Of a stretch of DNA of 64,000 nt, positions 47,990-60,381 are shown in pieces. Each line of letters begins with the position of its first letter. The first letter of the stretch is position 1. The notes under the pieces are model-generated. The model did not search any database, was not told the origin of the DNA, and saw nothing but the letters and a program-made list of their open reading frames with translations. Both the position numbers and the translations under genes were made by a program. The DNA is from Corythucha ciliata (taxonomy: Eukaryota; Arthropoda; Insecta; Hemiptera; Tingidae): assembly GCA_038030265.1 (NCBI GenBank), contig CM075943.1, forward strand, positions 16,678,001-16,742,000. Reading direction: 5' to 3'.

Positions 47990-48800
47990 CGTTTTGTGCA
48001 AAAGGTTTCTTGTGGTTAGAGCATTTTGGGGTTACATCTTTCGGCATTTGGTCTTTTTGGAATTCAAGTTTTTGAGGTTCACCTTTTCCGTGGTTAGAAT
48101 TTTTGTGGTTAAAGCTTTTTGGGGTCAAATATTTTGTGGTTAGAGGATTTTGTTGTTAAGTGCTTTTCGTAATTGAGTGTTTTTTTTTTTTTTTTTTTTG
48201 TGCTGAGAACTTCTTATGTGGTTAGTGCATTTTTGGTTAGAGGTTTTTGTGATTAGAGTATTCTGTGTGAGCTTTTGTTATTTGCGCATTTTAGGGCTGT
48301 TGCATTCTGTGGTTCAAGCATTTTGTGGTTCATTTATTTTGTGGTTCATTTATTTTGTGGTTAGAGCGTTTTGGGGTTGGATCATTTTGTGGTTAGAGCA
48401 TTTTGTGGTTGGATCATTTCGTGGCTAGAGCATTTTGTGGCTAAGTGCTAAGTGCTTTCTGTCGTTGAGCTTTTCTTGTAGTAAGAGCTTTTTGTGGTTC
48501 GTGCAGTTTTGGAACGAGGTTTTTGTGGTTAGAGCACTTTGTGGTTCGTTAGAGCATTTTGTGTTTGGAGTACTTTTTGGTTGAAACTCGTGCCAAAACT
48601 GCACGTACCACAAAAAGCTCTTACTACAAGAAAAGCTCAACCACAGAAAGCACTTAGCCACAAAATGCTCTAACCACAAAATAAATGCTCTTCCTACAAG
48701 AATCACTCAACTACACAAAGCACTTATTGTTAGCCACAAAAGGCTCTAACCACACATTTTTTTGTGGTTAGAGCTTCTTGTGGCTAGAGCTGTTTCGCGA
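47990..48800 (+). repeat. Family F array with internal inverted duplication
   Basis: About 40 units of 17-19 bp near TGTGGTTAGAGCATTTTG. At 48425-48518 (forward) and 48587-48672 (reverse) the same ordered set of variant units is repeated as an inverted pair, including GCTTTTCTTGTAGTAAGAGC and its complement. A T-run lies at 48180-48199. The 61-93 codon frames are repeat translations. Confidence 0.9.
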
Positions 48801-49581
48801 GTGCCCCTCTTGTGCGAGTGTCCCGCTTTTTTCCTTTTTATCCCAGCAGATTTCGAACTTTAAACCTTTTGTCCCAATTTTGTCAAATTTCAAGTTGGCA
48901 ACCCTATAAGTCGCTATATACCGCTGTATTCTACAAAACCGTCGAAAGTGGCCCCTTTTGGTCCTCTGAGTACGGCACGCTTTATTTAATAGCTTTACAG
49001 CTCGAAATTAATTGTTTTTTCTTCAATAATAAAAAAAAAACTGCAAATGGTTACCCTTTCTAATGAGTCATAGGCCCTTGAAGTTTTGATTGCCAGTCAC
49101 TTCCCACCCATCACCCATCCATCGCGCCATTTAAGTCAAACCCATAAAAAAAAAGAAACAAATCACGGGGGCTTTTGATGTTCATTCCTCGCCTCAAACC
49201 CCTTCTTGATTGTACTTTGACTGTTATAATAAGAATAGTTATAAACGCACTAAAGCTGAGGTATTTCGTCCAAGTGCTGCCCTTTGATAATATTATTTTT
49301 GAAGAAAGACTTTAAATGCTTGGAAAATCGTCGTCTCCCTCCCCATTTTGTATCGAACAATATAGTCCCCAAAAAATAAAAGCACTTCCACTCTCCCTTT
49401 TTTCTTTTTTAGAATGCCTCTAGGGTCCATTGCAAATTTATTGGGCAAATATAATTTAGACGGTTAGAAAGTGCCCCTGGTCGGCAATTACTATGAGAGC
49501 TTTATAGCAGTTGTAAACTTTGACGTGAAATTTAAGTGGAGCTTCACGAATATTGAGGGGTCTGACTCTTCGCAAGTTTCC

Positions 49582-49612
<31 letters not shown>

Positions 49613-50489
49613 CCTTCGGTTCATCATCTCTTAAGATTTCGTGCCCTGAGGCGGGCATCGATCGGTCCCTTTTTCTCCAGGGTATCCGTCAAGTATCTTT
49701 TCAAGTACATTCCTCAATCACTCGCCGATGCCTCCCCCCCCGCCCTCCTCACCATTACACATTCTCTCCTTCACATACAAGAACCCGCGTCCCAGCGGCG
49801 GTGCTTCCCCGACCATGTCACAACCCACGCCCTCGGTCTCCGGCCGGGGTGCATTTGATGTAAAAACGAGTTTTCTTAGTATAATTACGATGAGGGATCG
49901 CAAAATATGGGCGTACGAAATTTGCATGAAGAACATTATATCTTCTTCGAATAATCTTTATGGTCTCATAGTAGAATGTTAAAGTTACGCTTTTTTTTCC
50001 ATTCCCGCTTCAGAGCTTGTGTTTTTCCTCGGTAACCGAGAAGAAAAAAAAATGTTTATAATCAAGCCCTCCTTTTATATACCCCCTCGCCATTCTAAAG
50101 GGAAACGCCTTTCAAACAGAATTGACCCTTAAGTAGAGCACGTTTCTGTCGTTCAAACCAAAGGCATTGCGTGCTGCACAGGTTGTGATGAGAAAAAAGG
50201 GGGGGAGGGGGTCGCTACAACGTTTTCTTCAAAAGGATCCTTCTTCAAGATCTTTTTATCCCAAGAGCTTTCAATGCCGTTAGCGTTTCGTTCTTACAAA
50301 AAGCGCCCTTGTCCAACAACGAACACACACCAACACACCAAAAAAAAAAATGCGCCTTTCACTTAGATATAAAATGTTCGATCACGAAATCCCAACTCAG
50401 TAACCGAGGATAGAGTTTTGCTCGCTCTGGTTGTTCGTGTTTTCTTTTAACCCTGAAACACCAACCCTGTTAACTCGCGCGCGCGGCCA

Positions 50490-50526
<37 letters not shown>

Positions 50527-51720
50527 TCTTCCATCCCTTTAGGCTAGTTGGATGCACGCGATTAATATTTGTCGCCAGAGGGGGAGACACAGAACAATTA
50601 TTCGATAAAAAAAAAAGGGTCGATCAATCAAATAACTTACACTCATTTATTTTCTTGCTTTCGATTCTGACAACCAACTTTTTCACTCGGGACCAAAATC
50701 ATGAGAGAGAAAGAGGGAGGGTTCAAAAAATTCCTCAAGAAACAAAACGGGCATAGAATAAAACTCACGAAAGAAACAAAGAAAAAAAATATCAAAAATG
50801 GCAGCCTTGAAGAGCATTAAAATATACAGGCTGGGTGTCTAATTACTTTGATCCAACCTCCTTGAGCGCACTTGTTTAGCGAGTATTAATAAGTATAAAG
50901 AAGGAAGACTTTTTAAAAGAGGAAGAAAAAATAAAATGGCTTCCGGGAGAACCATTTCTCTTCGCCATTCATAATTAATACGAAGAGTCGGACATGTTTA
51001 GCTCTTGGGTATGATTTTTCATTGTCCTGATAATTGAGGAAAATTGGCCGTGCATTGTTAGTGAAGCATCTTGCGTGAGACTGAATTATTATATTTTCTT
51101 CCCGCAGGAGAAAAAAAAAAGGAAATAATAGCCGAGGAATAAATTTTGCAATGATTATTGGGTACATCAGGATTTACAACGAAAATTACATCGAAAGGAT
51201 TCTTTTGACACTATACGGAGGAAAGTGAAAAAAAAAGGAAGACTCGGGTGGAGAACCCTTTTTCTCCACCACTCCCATATCAAACGAACGTCTAAAAAAA
51301 AGAATTTATCGGTGAAAACACAAACAATTTGAGTCCCACGAACCTGAGGAAGAATGGGCCAAAATGTTGCAGTTTTACGAGCGGTGAAGCTCAAAGGAAA
51401 TCAAAATAATCGAGGTGAACCTTGTGTAATACATATATGGCGAATTTCACCGCCAAAAGCGAATCCGTTTACACACAAAAAAATGTAACACTTTTTTTCA
51501 ACTCTGTGGTTTAGCAGTTCTGTTTATTTGATTAATTGTTATGTTTTCGTTAGTTCTTGTTTTGTTCATCAAATTATGTTAGCCCGTGGCGTATATTATA
51601 ATGAGAAATTCGTAATTTCGGATTTTGACTTCAACTCTTGGCGACCTCTCGTCAAAATGAATTCATAAATAAGGCGAGAATTCGACGGTCGATGTATGCG
51701 ACGACTCACACATGATTCAG
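48801..51720. other. Unique island 7, no gene identified
   Basis: Array-free. A-runs at 49583-49610 (28 A) and 50491-50524 (34 A), with a CGCGCGCG stretch just before the latter. The largest frame is 101 codons (49553-49858), starting in the A-run. No domain or exon chain recognised. Confidence 0.4.
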
Positions 51721-51909
51721 GGCCTTTCTACTTCATGCGCTCTAAAAATGGCTAAAATGGCGATTGTTGAATTTCTGAAAATGTCATTATGATTCCCGCG
51801 CCGAAAGTATAGCTAAATCGACTATTCGCAAAAAATGACCAAACTGACCATTCTCGTACCAAATATGACGAATACGCGTCTTTGGCTTGACGGACTATAA
51901 TTGAGTCCT

Positions 51910-52165
51910 GGGGGGTGATTCTGTAACTCGCAAAATTTACGTGTCGTAACTGGGAAGGAGGGGGAGAGGATGTACCCCGTTGCCTTGGTTTTTCCACGCA
52001 TTTGTCAAGAATTTATTATTTTTTCTTCGAGACCACACATTCTAGCGTGAAAATTCCACAGTTTAATTCACTAGGTATCGTAAAAACCATGGCAACGAGG
52101 TACCTCCCCTCGCCCTTCTTCCATTTTACGACACGTAAATTTTGCAAGTTACAGAATCACCCCCC
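51910..52165. mobile_element. Fold-back MITE within family B
   Basis: Begins GGGGGGTGATTCTGTAACTC and ends in the complement (GTTACAGAATCACCCCC). Arms run about 80 bp, including AAATTTACGTGTCGTAA and a GTTGCC against GGCAAC pair. Flanks are CTG on the left and CTG on the right. Sits inside a B unit. Confidence 0.8.
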
Positions 52166-52260
52166 TGAAAACGGCCAAAATGACTTCACCCTCCCCGGAA
52201 ATGCCTAAAAATATTATTCCCGCCTGAAAATGGCAAAATCGACAATTTGCGCGCCAGTAA

Positions 52261-52388
52261 GGTGGCGAACAGACTAGAGCGGTATGATATCGTTTCGACA
52301 TCGCCGACGCTATAATTAACAGCGTCTTGGACAGAGAAACAACTGGAAATGTTTCAGAGTGTTGTATCGCCACAGTATGAACGCCGCC
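52261..52388 (-). mobile_element. MITE, family H (Harbinger-like), copy 2
   Basis: GGTGGCGAACAGACTAGAGC at the start faces ACAGTATGAACGCCGCC at the end. Exact TAA on both sides (52258-52260, 52389-52391). Reverse orientation relative to 4679-4830, with shared interior (GACAGAGAAACAACTGG, CGTCGGCGATGTCG on the complement). It lies in the B array, so it inserted after that array formed. Confidence 0.8.
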
Positions 52389-53149
52389 TAATGGTCAAAC
52401 TTCATGGCCTTGGCTTGACGGACTATATTTGAGACCTAAAAATGGCAAAACTGACGGTTCGTGTTTTGAAAATTGCTAAAATTACTATATTTAAACCCTA
52501 AAAATTGCCAAACTTACTATACGAGCTCTAAAAATGTACAAACTGACGAATAGCGCTCTAAAAACGACTGAACAGTTGGCTCCTGCCCTGAAAATGGCAA
52601 AATCGACCTTTCGGGCGCCGAAAATTCGTGCCTATAACTTGAAAAACTGACTCCATGTGCCCTAAAAATGGCAATTGTGGTTATTCAAACCTTGAAATCG
52701 TCAAAACTGACACTCAGTGCCCTGAAAATAGCTAAATGGATGATTATTAGCGCCTTGAATATGCCGGAACAGGCAATTCCTGCCCTTGAAAATGGCCAAA
52801 CTGAACATTGGTGCGAAGAAAAGGGCTGAGATGGCCATTCCAGCTCTCAAAAACGTCTACGCTGACAATTCCTGCTGTAAAAACGGCAAAACCGACCATT
52901 ATCGTGCAATGAAAATTTCACACGGGCTACTCACTTTCTGAGAATGACCATACCGACAATTTGCGCCCTAGAAATCGCGGATTGGCTATTTGCACTCTAC
53001 AAAAAGGCATAACTGACGTACTACTGGCATACTAGGCGTGTACATACGTCGGTGGCATGCTAGGTATACTACAAAGGCAAACTGGCATACTATAGGCAAT
53101 TAACGCTCTATAAATTGTCAAACTGATCAATTGATCAGTAGGACCACCA

Positions 53150-54120
53150 GTTTCAGGGTAAAATCGTTAGTTTTTGAGATGAAATCGTAAGTTTTGGAAT
53201 TAAAACAGTCAGTTTTTGGGTAAAATTGCCAGTTTTTATAGTGAAATCATCGGAAGAACACTTCAGGTTCGGAGTGCATCGTTATAGTTTTGTGTCAAAA
53301 TAATAACAAATTTCGGGTTAAACATTCATTTTTGAGGTTAAACCATCCAATTTGGGTTTTTGGTGTAAAGTCGCCAGTTTTATAGCATGACGTCTTCTGT
53401 TACGGGGCAACACGTCAGCTTTGACGTGAAATCGCCTGTTTTGGTATAAAATCGTCTCATTTGGGATGAATTCGTCAGTTTTGTGGTGAAATCGCCGCGG
53501 TGTTCAAGGCAGAGTCGTCCTTTCATTTGGCCTGAAATCATCTGTTTTGGGGAAAACTTTAGTTAAAGTGTGATGTCAGTATTGAGAGTAAATAATCTAA
53601 TTTGAGGGGGAAGTCGTCTTTTCGGGTGTAAAACATTCATTTCTGAAATGGAAAAGAAAAATCTATAGTTTGAGTAAAATCGCCACTTGAGTGATAAAAT
53701 CGGCAATTTTGCAGAGTGGTCTGTTTTGGTATAAGATCATTCGTTTTTCATCAACCCGCCAGTTTTCGGGTGAAATCATCAGGCTTTTGTTTTAAAATTG
53801 CCACTTGTGCTGTGAAACCTTTAGTTCAGGCATAAACACTTCGCATTGGCGTAAAATTATCAGTTGTCGGCTTATCAATTTCCTATACACATACAGTGAA
53901 ATCTTCAGTTTCGGGTTAAAAAACGTCAGTTTTAGTTAAAAATCGCGATTGTTTGGTTAAAAAGAATGGATTTTTAGGTCTCTCAGACAAGACGTTTATG
54001 AAAAGTCGGAAAAGCCGAGCCCCTTTCCTACATGTATCGATTTCCGGGGAAAACATTGCCAGTTTTTGGATAGAAAATCAGGAATAGAAGGCTAAAATGG
54101 CTTAAATCTTACACAGATTT
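53150..54120 (-). repeat. Family D repeat, reverse
   Basis: About 40 units of about 20-22 bp, near GTGAAATCGTCAGTTTTGGG. The unit is similar to the complement of the CTGTCAATTTCGTCC units at 57.04 kb. Confidence 0.75.
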
Positions 54121-54168
54121 ACATTTACAGTTTTTGATGAATTACGACCCTTTTTGTGAAAACTTATA

Positions 54169-54306
54169 GCGTTCCCCATTTGCAAAAAATTCTGCAACGG
54201 GGCTATTCATCTCCACCCGTCTTCTCCATTAACATATGATTTAATTCAGTGAAGACGGGTGGAAATGAACTGCCCAAATGCAGAATTTTGTGCAAATGGG
54301 GAACGC
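54169..54306 (+). mobile_element. 138-bp MITE, copy 2 (TA flanks)
   Basis: GCGTTCCCCATTTGC at the start and GCAAATGGGGAACGC at the end. TA at 54167-54168 and 54307-54308. Same length as 40131-40268 and the reverse orientation. Aligned words include AATTCTGCAACG, CCACCCGTCTTCTCCA and AACATATGA. Confidence 0.85.
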
Positions 54307-54386
54307 TATTAGTTTCCGGGGAGGAATTTAACGATTGATTGCGTCTGTATCTGATTTAGTGGGTGTCTCTAGAACATCCGACACCT

Positions 54387-54431
54387 CTGCCCACCCCTGG
54401 GTGCCTGGGTCAAGGGCTGACTACGCCTCTG
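54387..54431 (-). repeat. R1 end fragment, reverse
   Basis: CTGCCCACCCCTGG then GGCTGACTACGCCTCTG, the complement of the R1 start at 8897 and 10029. Confidence 0.5.
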
Positions 54432-54439
54432 TACGTAAA

Positions 54440-55135
54440 TAATCGATTTGCCTCGATTATAGCCGTGAGTTGGCGATTTTTCTCAATGTTTGCCGTAAAT
54501 TAGCGTTTTTTCTTAATTGGCCATGAAGTTGCCTCCGCGAAAACCGCGGCTAAATCCACTTTCTCAATTTTCTGCGAATTAGCAAATTTTCTCAAATTCC
54601 CCCCAATTAGCAATTTATCTTGATTTTAGCCGCTAATCATAGATTTTTCCCACATTTCAGCCACGAATTGGAGATTTTCCCAATTTTCACCGCGAATTAC
54701 CAAACGCTTTTTCTGAATGTGGCCGCGAATTACCAAACGCTTTTTCTGAATGTGGCCGCGAATTACCAATTTCTTTCACTTTTTGGCACGAAGTTACCTT
54801 CAGAAATCGTGAATTTGCGTTTTTTCCTCGCATCATCGCTTCTTCTCAATTTTATTGGTGAATTCGCAATTTTTCTCCCTCTTACCCGTGAGTTAGCAAT
54901 TTTTACTCATTTTAGCCGTATATAAAAAAATTTCTCACCATTTTAGTAGTGAATTACCGGTTTATTATCTTTTTAGCCGCGAATTAGCGATTTTTCTGCT
55001 TTTTTGGCAGTCAATCGTGTTTTTGCTGATTTCATCCATAAATTAGCAACTTTTTTAAATTTTAGCTATGAATTAGCGCTTTTTCCAGCCACGAACTTGC
55101 CTTCTAAAGCAGAAAATTGTCGTTTTCATACTTCT
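54440..55135 (-). repeat. Family A array, reverse: left arm
   Basis: About 23 units. The 36-bp stretch ACCAAACGCTTTTTCTGAAT-GTGGCCGCGAATT is directly duplicated at about 54700 and 54736, a recent local event that also shows in the 101-codon frame. Variant units at 54528, 54786 and 55083. Confidence 0.85.
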
Positions 55136-55139
55136 ATAG

Positions 55140-55935
55140 CCTCATAAAATAAGCTGATCCCCAGTTTTATTAGTCCCTCAAGCATATATAAAGATGAGAA
55201 GACACACGTATATGCTGTGCTTGGGGCAAGTATGCATCAAAACGTTTGGAAAGAGCGCTAATATATTCTTGGCTAAAACCGTGGAAAATCGTTCATTCGC
55301 GGTATCTCGATGAAACTTCCAGACCAAAATTGAGAAAAATTCGCTGATTCACGGTGTATAGATAATATGCCGCTTTTGTGGCTAAAATGAAGAAAAAACC
55401 GCTAAATTGCTGTCCTTCGGTAAAATTGATGCGTGTCCCGGTTTTTGTTTTTTTGCAAGCGCGAAAAGGCCAAAAAGCAAGAAAAAACGCTAATTCGGGG
55501 CTAAAATTTAGAAAAATCGCTAATTTATGGACAAATTGGGGAAAACGCTAATTAGCAACTTTTTTAAATTTTAGCTATGAATTAGCGCTTCACAAAGTTT
55601 AGAAAAAACGTTTATTCTAAAATTGAGGAAACCGCTGATTCGCCGCAAAAATTCATAAAAACACCAATCCGTGGTTTCTGAAGGTAACTTCGGGCCTAAA
55701 ACTAAGACAAAGCACACTATTCCAAAGCTAAAACTGTCAAAATTGATTATGCGGGGCAAAAATAGTTCATAGGTACACCGCCAATTTGTGAGCCATATTG
55801 AGAAAAAGCACTAATTCGCGCGGCTGAAATTGTGACAGACGCTCAAAGTGAGAAAAAGTGATAATTCGCTGCTGAAAAGGTGTTAAAAATTTGCAAAAAT
55901 GGCAAACTTGACAATACGGGCATTGAAAAGGGTGG
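55140..55935 (+). repeat. Family A array, forward: right arm
   Basis: The junction block 55150-55480 matches 18515-18780 (GCTGATCCCCAGTTTTATTA, GCTTGGGGCAA, GCGGTATCTCGATGAAACTT, TTTTTTGCAAGCGCGAAAAG). Forward A units follow. A short forward copy of the reverse-arm word (GCAACTTTTTTAAATTTTAG) lies at 55556, also at 55044. Confidence 0.85.
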
Positions 55936-57015
55936 AAGGCTGAGCTAGGCTTTTTAGGGGTCAAAAAATTGATGATTTTCGTCTAAAAATTCCACATAGA
56001 GTGATTCCTGTCCTGAAAATAGCAAAATCGCAACCAATCGCGCGCCAAGAAGTGACGAACTGAGCCGTGATTCGTGCTTTGGCTAAACGCCCTAAAAATT
56101 CGTGGTTCGCCTTTCACAGATAATCCCTGTCCTTTCTTCTTCTTCGGTGTATACAAAAATGTCCAAATCCAGCACTGGAAACACGTTCCTGGGCCCAAGT
56201 AGTCGCTGATGTTGAAGTTTCGTAATGAGAGATCCTTCAAATGCAATTTCGTGGATTTCACTTCCTTCATGAAAGAGTTAGTGGGTTTAGCCATTTCAAA
56301 GCCCAAATGCGGACTAAAAGGAACTCGCGGATCCCATTTTCTAAGGTTCTACTCAATCAAAAGATCAATTTCACAGGATTGACTCTTTAGGTCTTCAACA
56401 AGCCGATTTTCGGTGCTGAAGCAATCCAACACCATGGTGACCGTCAAAGTCAATGCCACGGTTAGGCCTTTTTGGAATCCAAGTATCGTGGATTTGACAA
56501 CGCAACCCACAACCAAATTTCTGGGTTTTGGCTGATTCAAGTTTTGATTTCGCCTTTAGCTCCTTAGAAATAAAATTTCGCCGTTATGGTTCTATCAAAA
56601 CCCAAATTTCGTGAATCTTGCATGTGAGAAACCCCAATTTCGCGGCGTTGGCTCTCCAAAAAGGCCATCTTCATCGATTTCACACGTTTAAAATCATAAT
56701 TATCAGAGGTTCGTTTCATTTTAAGAAGTAATTTGGTGGGTTTGGCTCCGGTCATCAACAAAATTTTGTGGGTTTGACCCTTTTTAAAATTATTACGTGC
56801 CCTCCTTGGAAAAATGTCTAGATCCGGCATTGGAGAAACGTTCCTGGGGTCACAAATAGTCGCTGAAGATCAAGCACGTTCAAGTTTCGTACTGAGAGGT
56901 CCTTCAACAACCTAATTTATTATAGTTGTCTCTTTGAAATTGCAATTTTTGGGGTCCATATCATTAAATAAACAAATTCCGTGGGTTTGGCTCAACCAAT
57001 AAATCAATTTCGTGA
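55890..57015 (+). repeat. Short family B stretch then family C array
   Basis: B-like units at 55890-56100, then about 25 C units (TTTCGTGGGTTTGGCTC type). CCTGGG(C/G)...GTAGTCGCTGA-like segments recur near 56190 and 56840, so a unit of about 650 bp may be duplicated. The 107-codon minus-strand frame is repeat-derived. Confidence 0.75.
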
Positions 57016-57039
57016 GGTTCCTTAATTTGAGAACACGAT

Positions 57040-57870
57040 TACAGTAAGCTTCCGTCCATGAAACTGTCAATTTCGTCCTATTAAACGTCAATTTCGTCGT
57101 CAAAACTATCGATATCATTCTAAAACTGCCAATTTCGTCCTACAAACTGTCAATGTCGTCCTCGAACCTAACAATTTCGCACTAAAAACTGCCATTGGAT
57201 TTCGAACCCCTGATTGGGGTTTCTGAGCCCCTTAACCGGAGCCAGGCGAGTACTGGAAACTGTCAATTTCGTCGTTCAAAACTGCCAATTTCACCCTGTA
57301 AACTGACAAATAAATGTTCAAATCTGTCAATTTCGTCCTGGAAACTATCAACTATCAACAGACATTTGTCCTGGAAACTGATAATTTCGTCGTTCAAACT
57401 GTCAATTTCGTCCTAGAAACTGTTAATTTCGTCATTTAAACTGTCAATATCGCCCTCGAAATAGTCAATTTCGTCGCCAAACCCACCAATGTCGTCCTGA
57501 AACTGTCAACTTCGTCCTAAAAACTGCCAATTTCGTTCTTGATCATTCAAAACTGTAACTTCGTCATTCAAAACTGTCAATTTCGTCCTAATAATTTCCT
57601 GGAAACTATCAATGGACATTTGTTCTTGAAACTGTCCATTTAGTCCTGTAAGCTATCAATGGACATTTGTCCCGGAAACAGTCATTTCCTTTCTAAAAAA
57701 CTGTTCATTTTGTTCAGGAAATTGTAAATTTCGTCGTCAAATTATCAATGCCGCTCTAAAACTTCCAATTTCATGCCATAAACTGTCAATTTCGACTTCG
57801 AATCTGCCAATTTCACCCTATAGACACTGCGTCAATTCCGCGACGTTGAAAACTGTCAATTTCTTTCGGT
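57040..57870 (+). repeat. Family D array, forward
   Basis: About 40 units of 18-22 bp near AAACTGTCAATTTCGTCC. A longer CTATCAATGGACATTTGTCC unit recurs near 57345, 57607 and 57651. Confidence 0.85.
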
Positions 57871-58059
57871 GACCTGAGAACCGATTCTCCCATATTCCTT
57901 CTTTGGTTTTGACAACACTTGTATCATCCTCCTTTTTACTTCAATGTTATTTATCACCTCCTCAATCACGGACCACCCCCGCTCCCTTCCCCAAGAGTGG
58001 TGTAGCGGCTGTTACACCATAGACATATAGTGTCGCCTCGGTTCTCTCACGAAATTTTT
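57871..58059. other. Spacer
   Basis: Contains a GGTGTAGCGGCTGTTACACC hairpin near 57999. No other feature. Confidence 0.4.
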
Positions 58060-58600
58060 TTTTGAAAGAGCCAAAACACGCGTAATAATTTTCAAAGAGC
58101 CAAACCAGTGAAGTTGGTTTTTTTAGAGCTAATAAATACGTTTTTGAAGGAGCCATAAACTCATAGAATTTTCATTTGGTGTGAGCAAAACCGATAAATT
58201 GGTCTTTTGGGTGAGACAATCCTCCAATGTTGGCTGTTTGTTTCGGTATAAGGTAAAGCTTGCTAAATTGGTTATTCTTCTGAAAATTAAATATTCCGTA
58301 AGTTTTGGTCCACGAATTGTTTTTAAAAAACTATGATAGTGAAATTTGGTTTTTGTATGAGCGAACTTGCGAAAATTGTTTGTTTGTTTTTTAAAAATTA
58401 AATTGACGATCATGTGTTTGGCTCTTATTAAACCCAAATCTCACGAAATTGGTTTTCCAAAAACCTATTTCAACGTGTTTGGCGCTTAGTGAAACTAAGT
58501 TTCTCGGAATTTGGTCTCTCGAAAACTAATTTACCAGGTTTTGTTCTTACCAAAACGAACAGATTTCGGGAAGATAGCATTTTTTCTGAGAGTATCACGA
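58060..58600 (-). repeat. Family C array, reverse
   Basis: Units of about 35-40 bp such as GAGCCAAACCAGTGAAGTTG, GTTTTT; the complement of C. The 102-codon minus-strand frame is a repeat translation. Confidence 0.7.
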
Positions 58601-60381
58601 AAAAATGTTGGGAAAAGAGCACTGCTTCTACAAGGCTTTATGTCTAAAAGCTGAGGATGCATAACTTGAGAGCCATCAGCTTGTAATTTTCGTTGTTTTG
58701 AGAATCATTTTAAGTGTTCAAGTGATTTGACTTGGAATATTCGGCATAGCACTCTTTCAAGGGCATACCAAGGATTTATTTTTTAAGCGTCGTGTCATGA
58801 CAAAAAATGTTCGTTGTTATCTTAACTGACTATAATTTTGCAATTATTTGAATCCAGCGGTAAAAAAATGTTAAAACATTCGCCCAAGCCTCCGCGAAAT
58901 GAAAGAAAATGGGCTGTCATATTATTTTCAAAAAACTGTCTCTTTCTTCTTTTTCCGGACTCAAACCCCGCAGGGGCTACAAAACTACACGATGATGAGA
59001 GGCCAACCCTCTTTCTTTCTCCACAACATCCGGCGGTCTCCCCCTCCCTCCCCCCAATACACTTTCCCTTCCTTTTACTCGATTCCTTCTTTCTCTATAG
59101 ACCGCGGAACTCGTCAGATATGTCATAAGTCGAACCAATGGCATTGCATTTCGACCCCCTTGGGAGTGTTTTTCCACTCCCTCCAATTGGCTACATTCCC
59201 TCGACGGAAGTAGGGATAATCATCGTCATGGCCTACGCAGGTGAAAATGTCCGTTCATTCCTCCCCGCTCCCTCACCTCCCCATCGTTCCTCATCATCCT
59301 CTCATGGCTAAGTTGAATAACTAGGCTCACTCTTTTTCGAAGAAGTGTTTGCGAAAGCTTTCAAGTCTTCGGTGCATTAAAGGAAATTACTTTTTTCTTA
59401 ATTTAAACCAGATTGGTCCGAACTTGCGACCTCCTTTTAAGAAAAAAGTCGCGGCCGAATAAAAAAGAAAACAACTCAACTTTTTGTTTTGATTCGAAGA
59501 ATGTCTTATGGAGTCGTTGCGCCTCTTTGAAGCCTATTACAGCGGCTCCTTCTTGTAAGAAAAGTAATTATTTGTAATTAAGAGGGCTAGGAATTGTGAC
59601 TGTCCTTTTTACCCTTTCTGAAGATCGGGACAGTCGAATTTTTTCTTTTTAATTAAAATTCTTGAGTCTCGTTGCGAAGTGGAAGACCAATCCCCCCCCA
59701 CTGAAGTAATAAATTTTCAGGTCAACCTGTGTGTTCCCTTTAAAGGGTCTGTCGTTAAGGAAGTTGAATAGACGACGGGAAACTGCTAGAAAGCGATTAG
59801 ATGCCATAAATATATTTGAAACGACAGAATAGTGGAGGGGGGAGTTTCCTTTTTTTCATTCCCGCAACTGCGGCTTTTTGTATCCCCCAGTGTGTGACTG
59901 CGACAATGGAAATCTTCCAGGCCGTGACCGATTGTTGACTAGGTACCTTTTTCGGTCTATTGTAGTTTATAAGGTGTTTGAAGGCTTTTGTGCTGGGTGT
60001 GTGAGAGTGAGGCAGTTGTGAGCGGGGAGGGGGATTCCAACATATACGCGCAGCATCTTTTGTGAATGAGCAAGAGAGAAAGAAGGGGAAAAATACTGGA
60101 GCCAGAGGGGCTAGAGGGGGATGGATGGATGTGGTATAACTTCAAAAAAGTAGGTATACCCTCTAAGGCCCCCATGGGCTACTACATATCTTGCTTCATT
60201 CAATCAAGGCTCATTCACTAATAACTGGTTGACCGTTAACAATGGGCTATACAATTTCAAAAAAGAACTTTCTTTATTGATAGGATCTTATCGAGACCGC
60301 GAATCGTGGCAGCGAACCCGTTATTCACTACAATCAACCTATAATTTAGTTTTGAACATTCAAATAATTTGAAATTGCAAA

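Larger units (their letters stand above)
51725..53135 (+). repeat. Family B array
   Basis: Roughly 30 diverged units in the sense AAACTGAC, ATTCGCGCC, CTAAAAATGGC. Interrupted by two MITEs (51910-52165 and 52261-52388). Ends with a small TGGCATACTA-type repeat (about 53023-53090). Confidence 0.85.
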
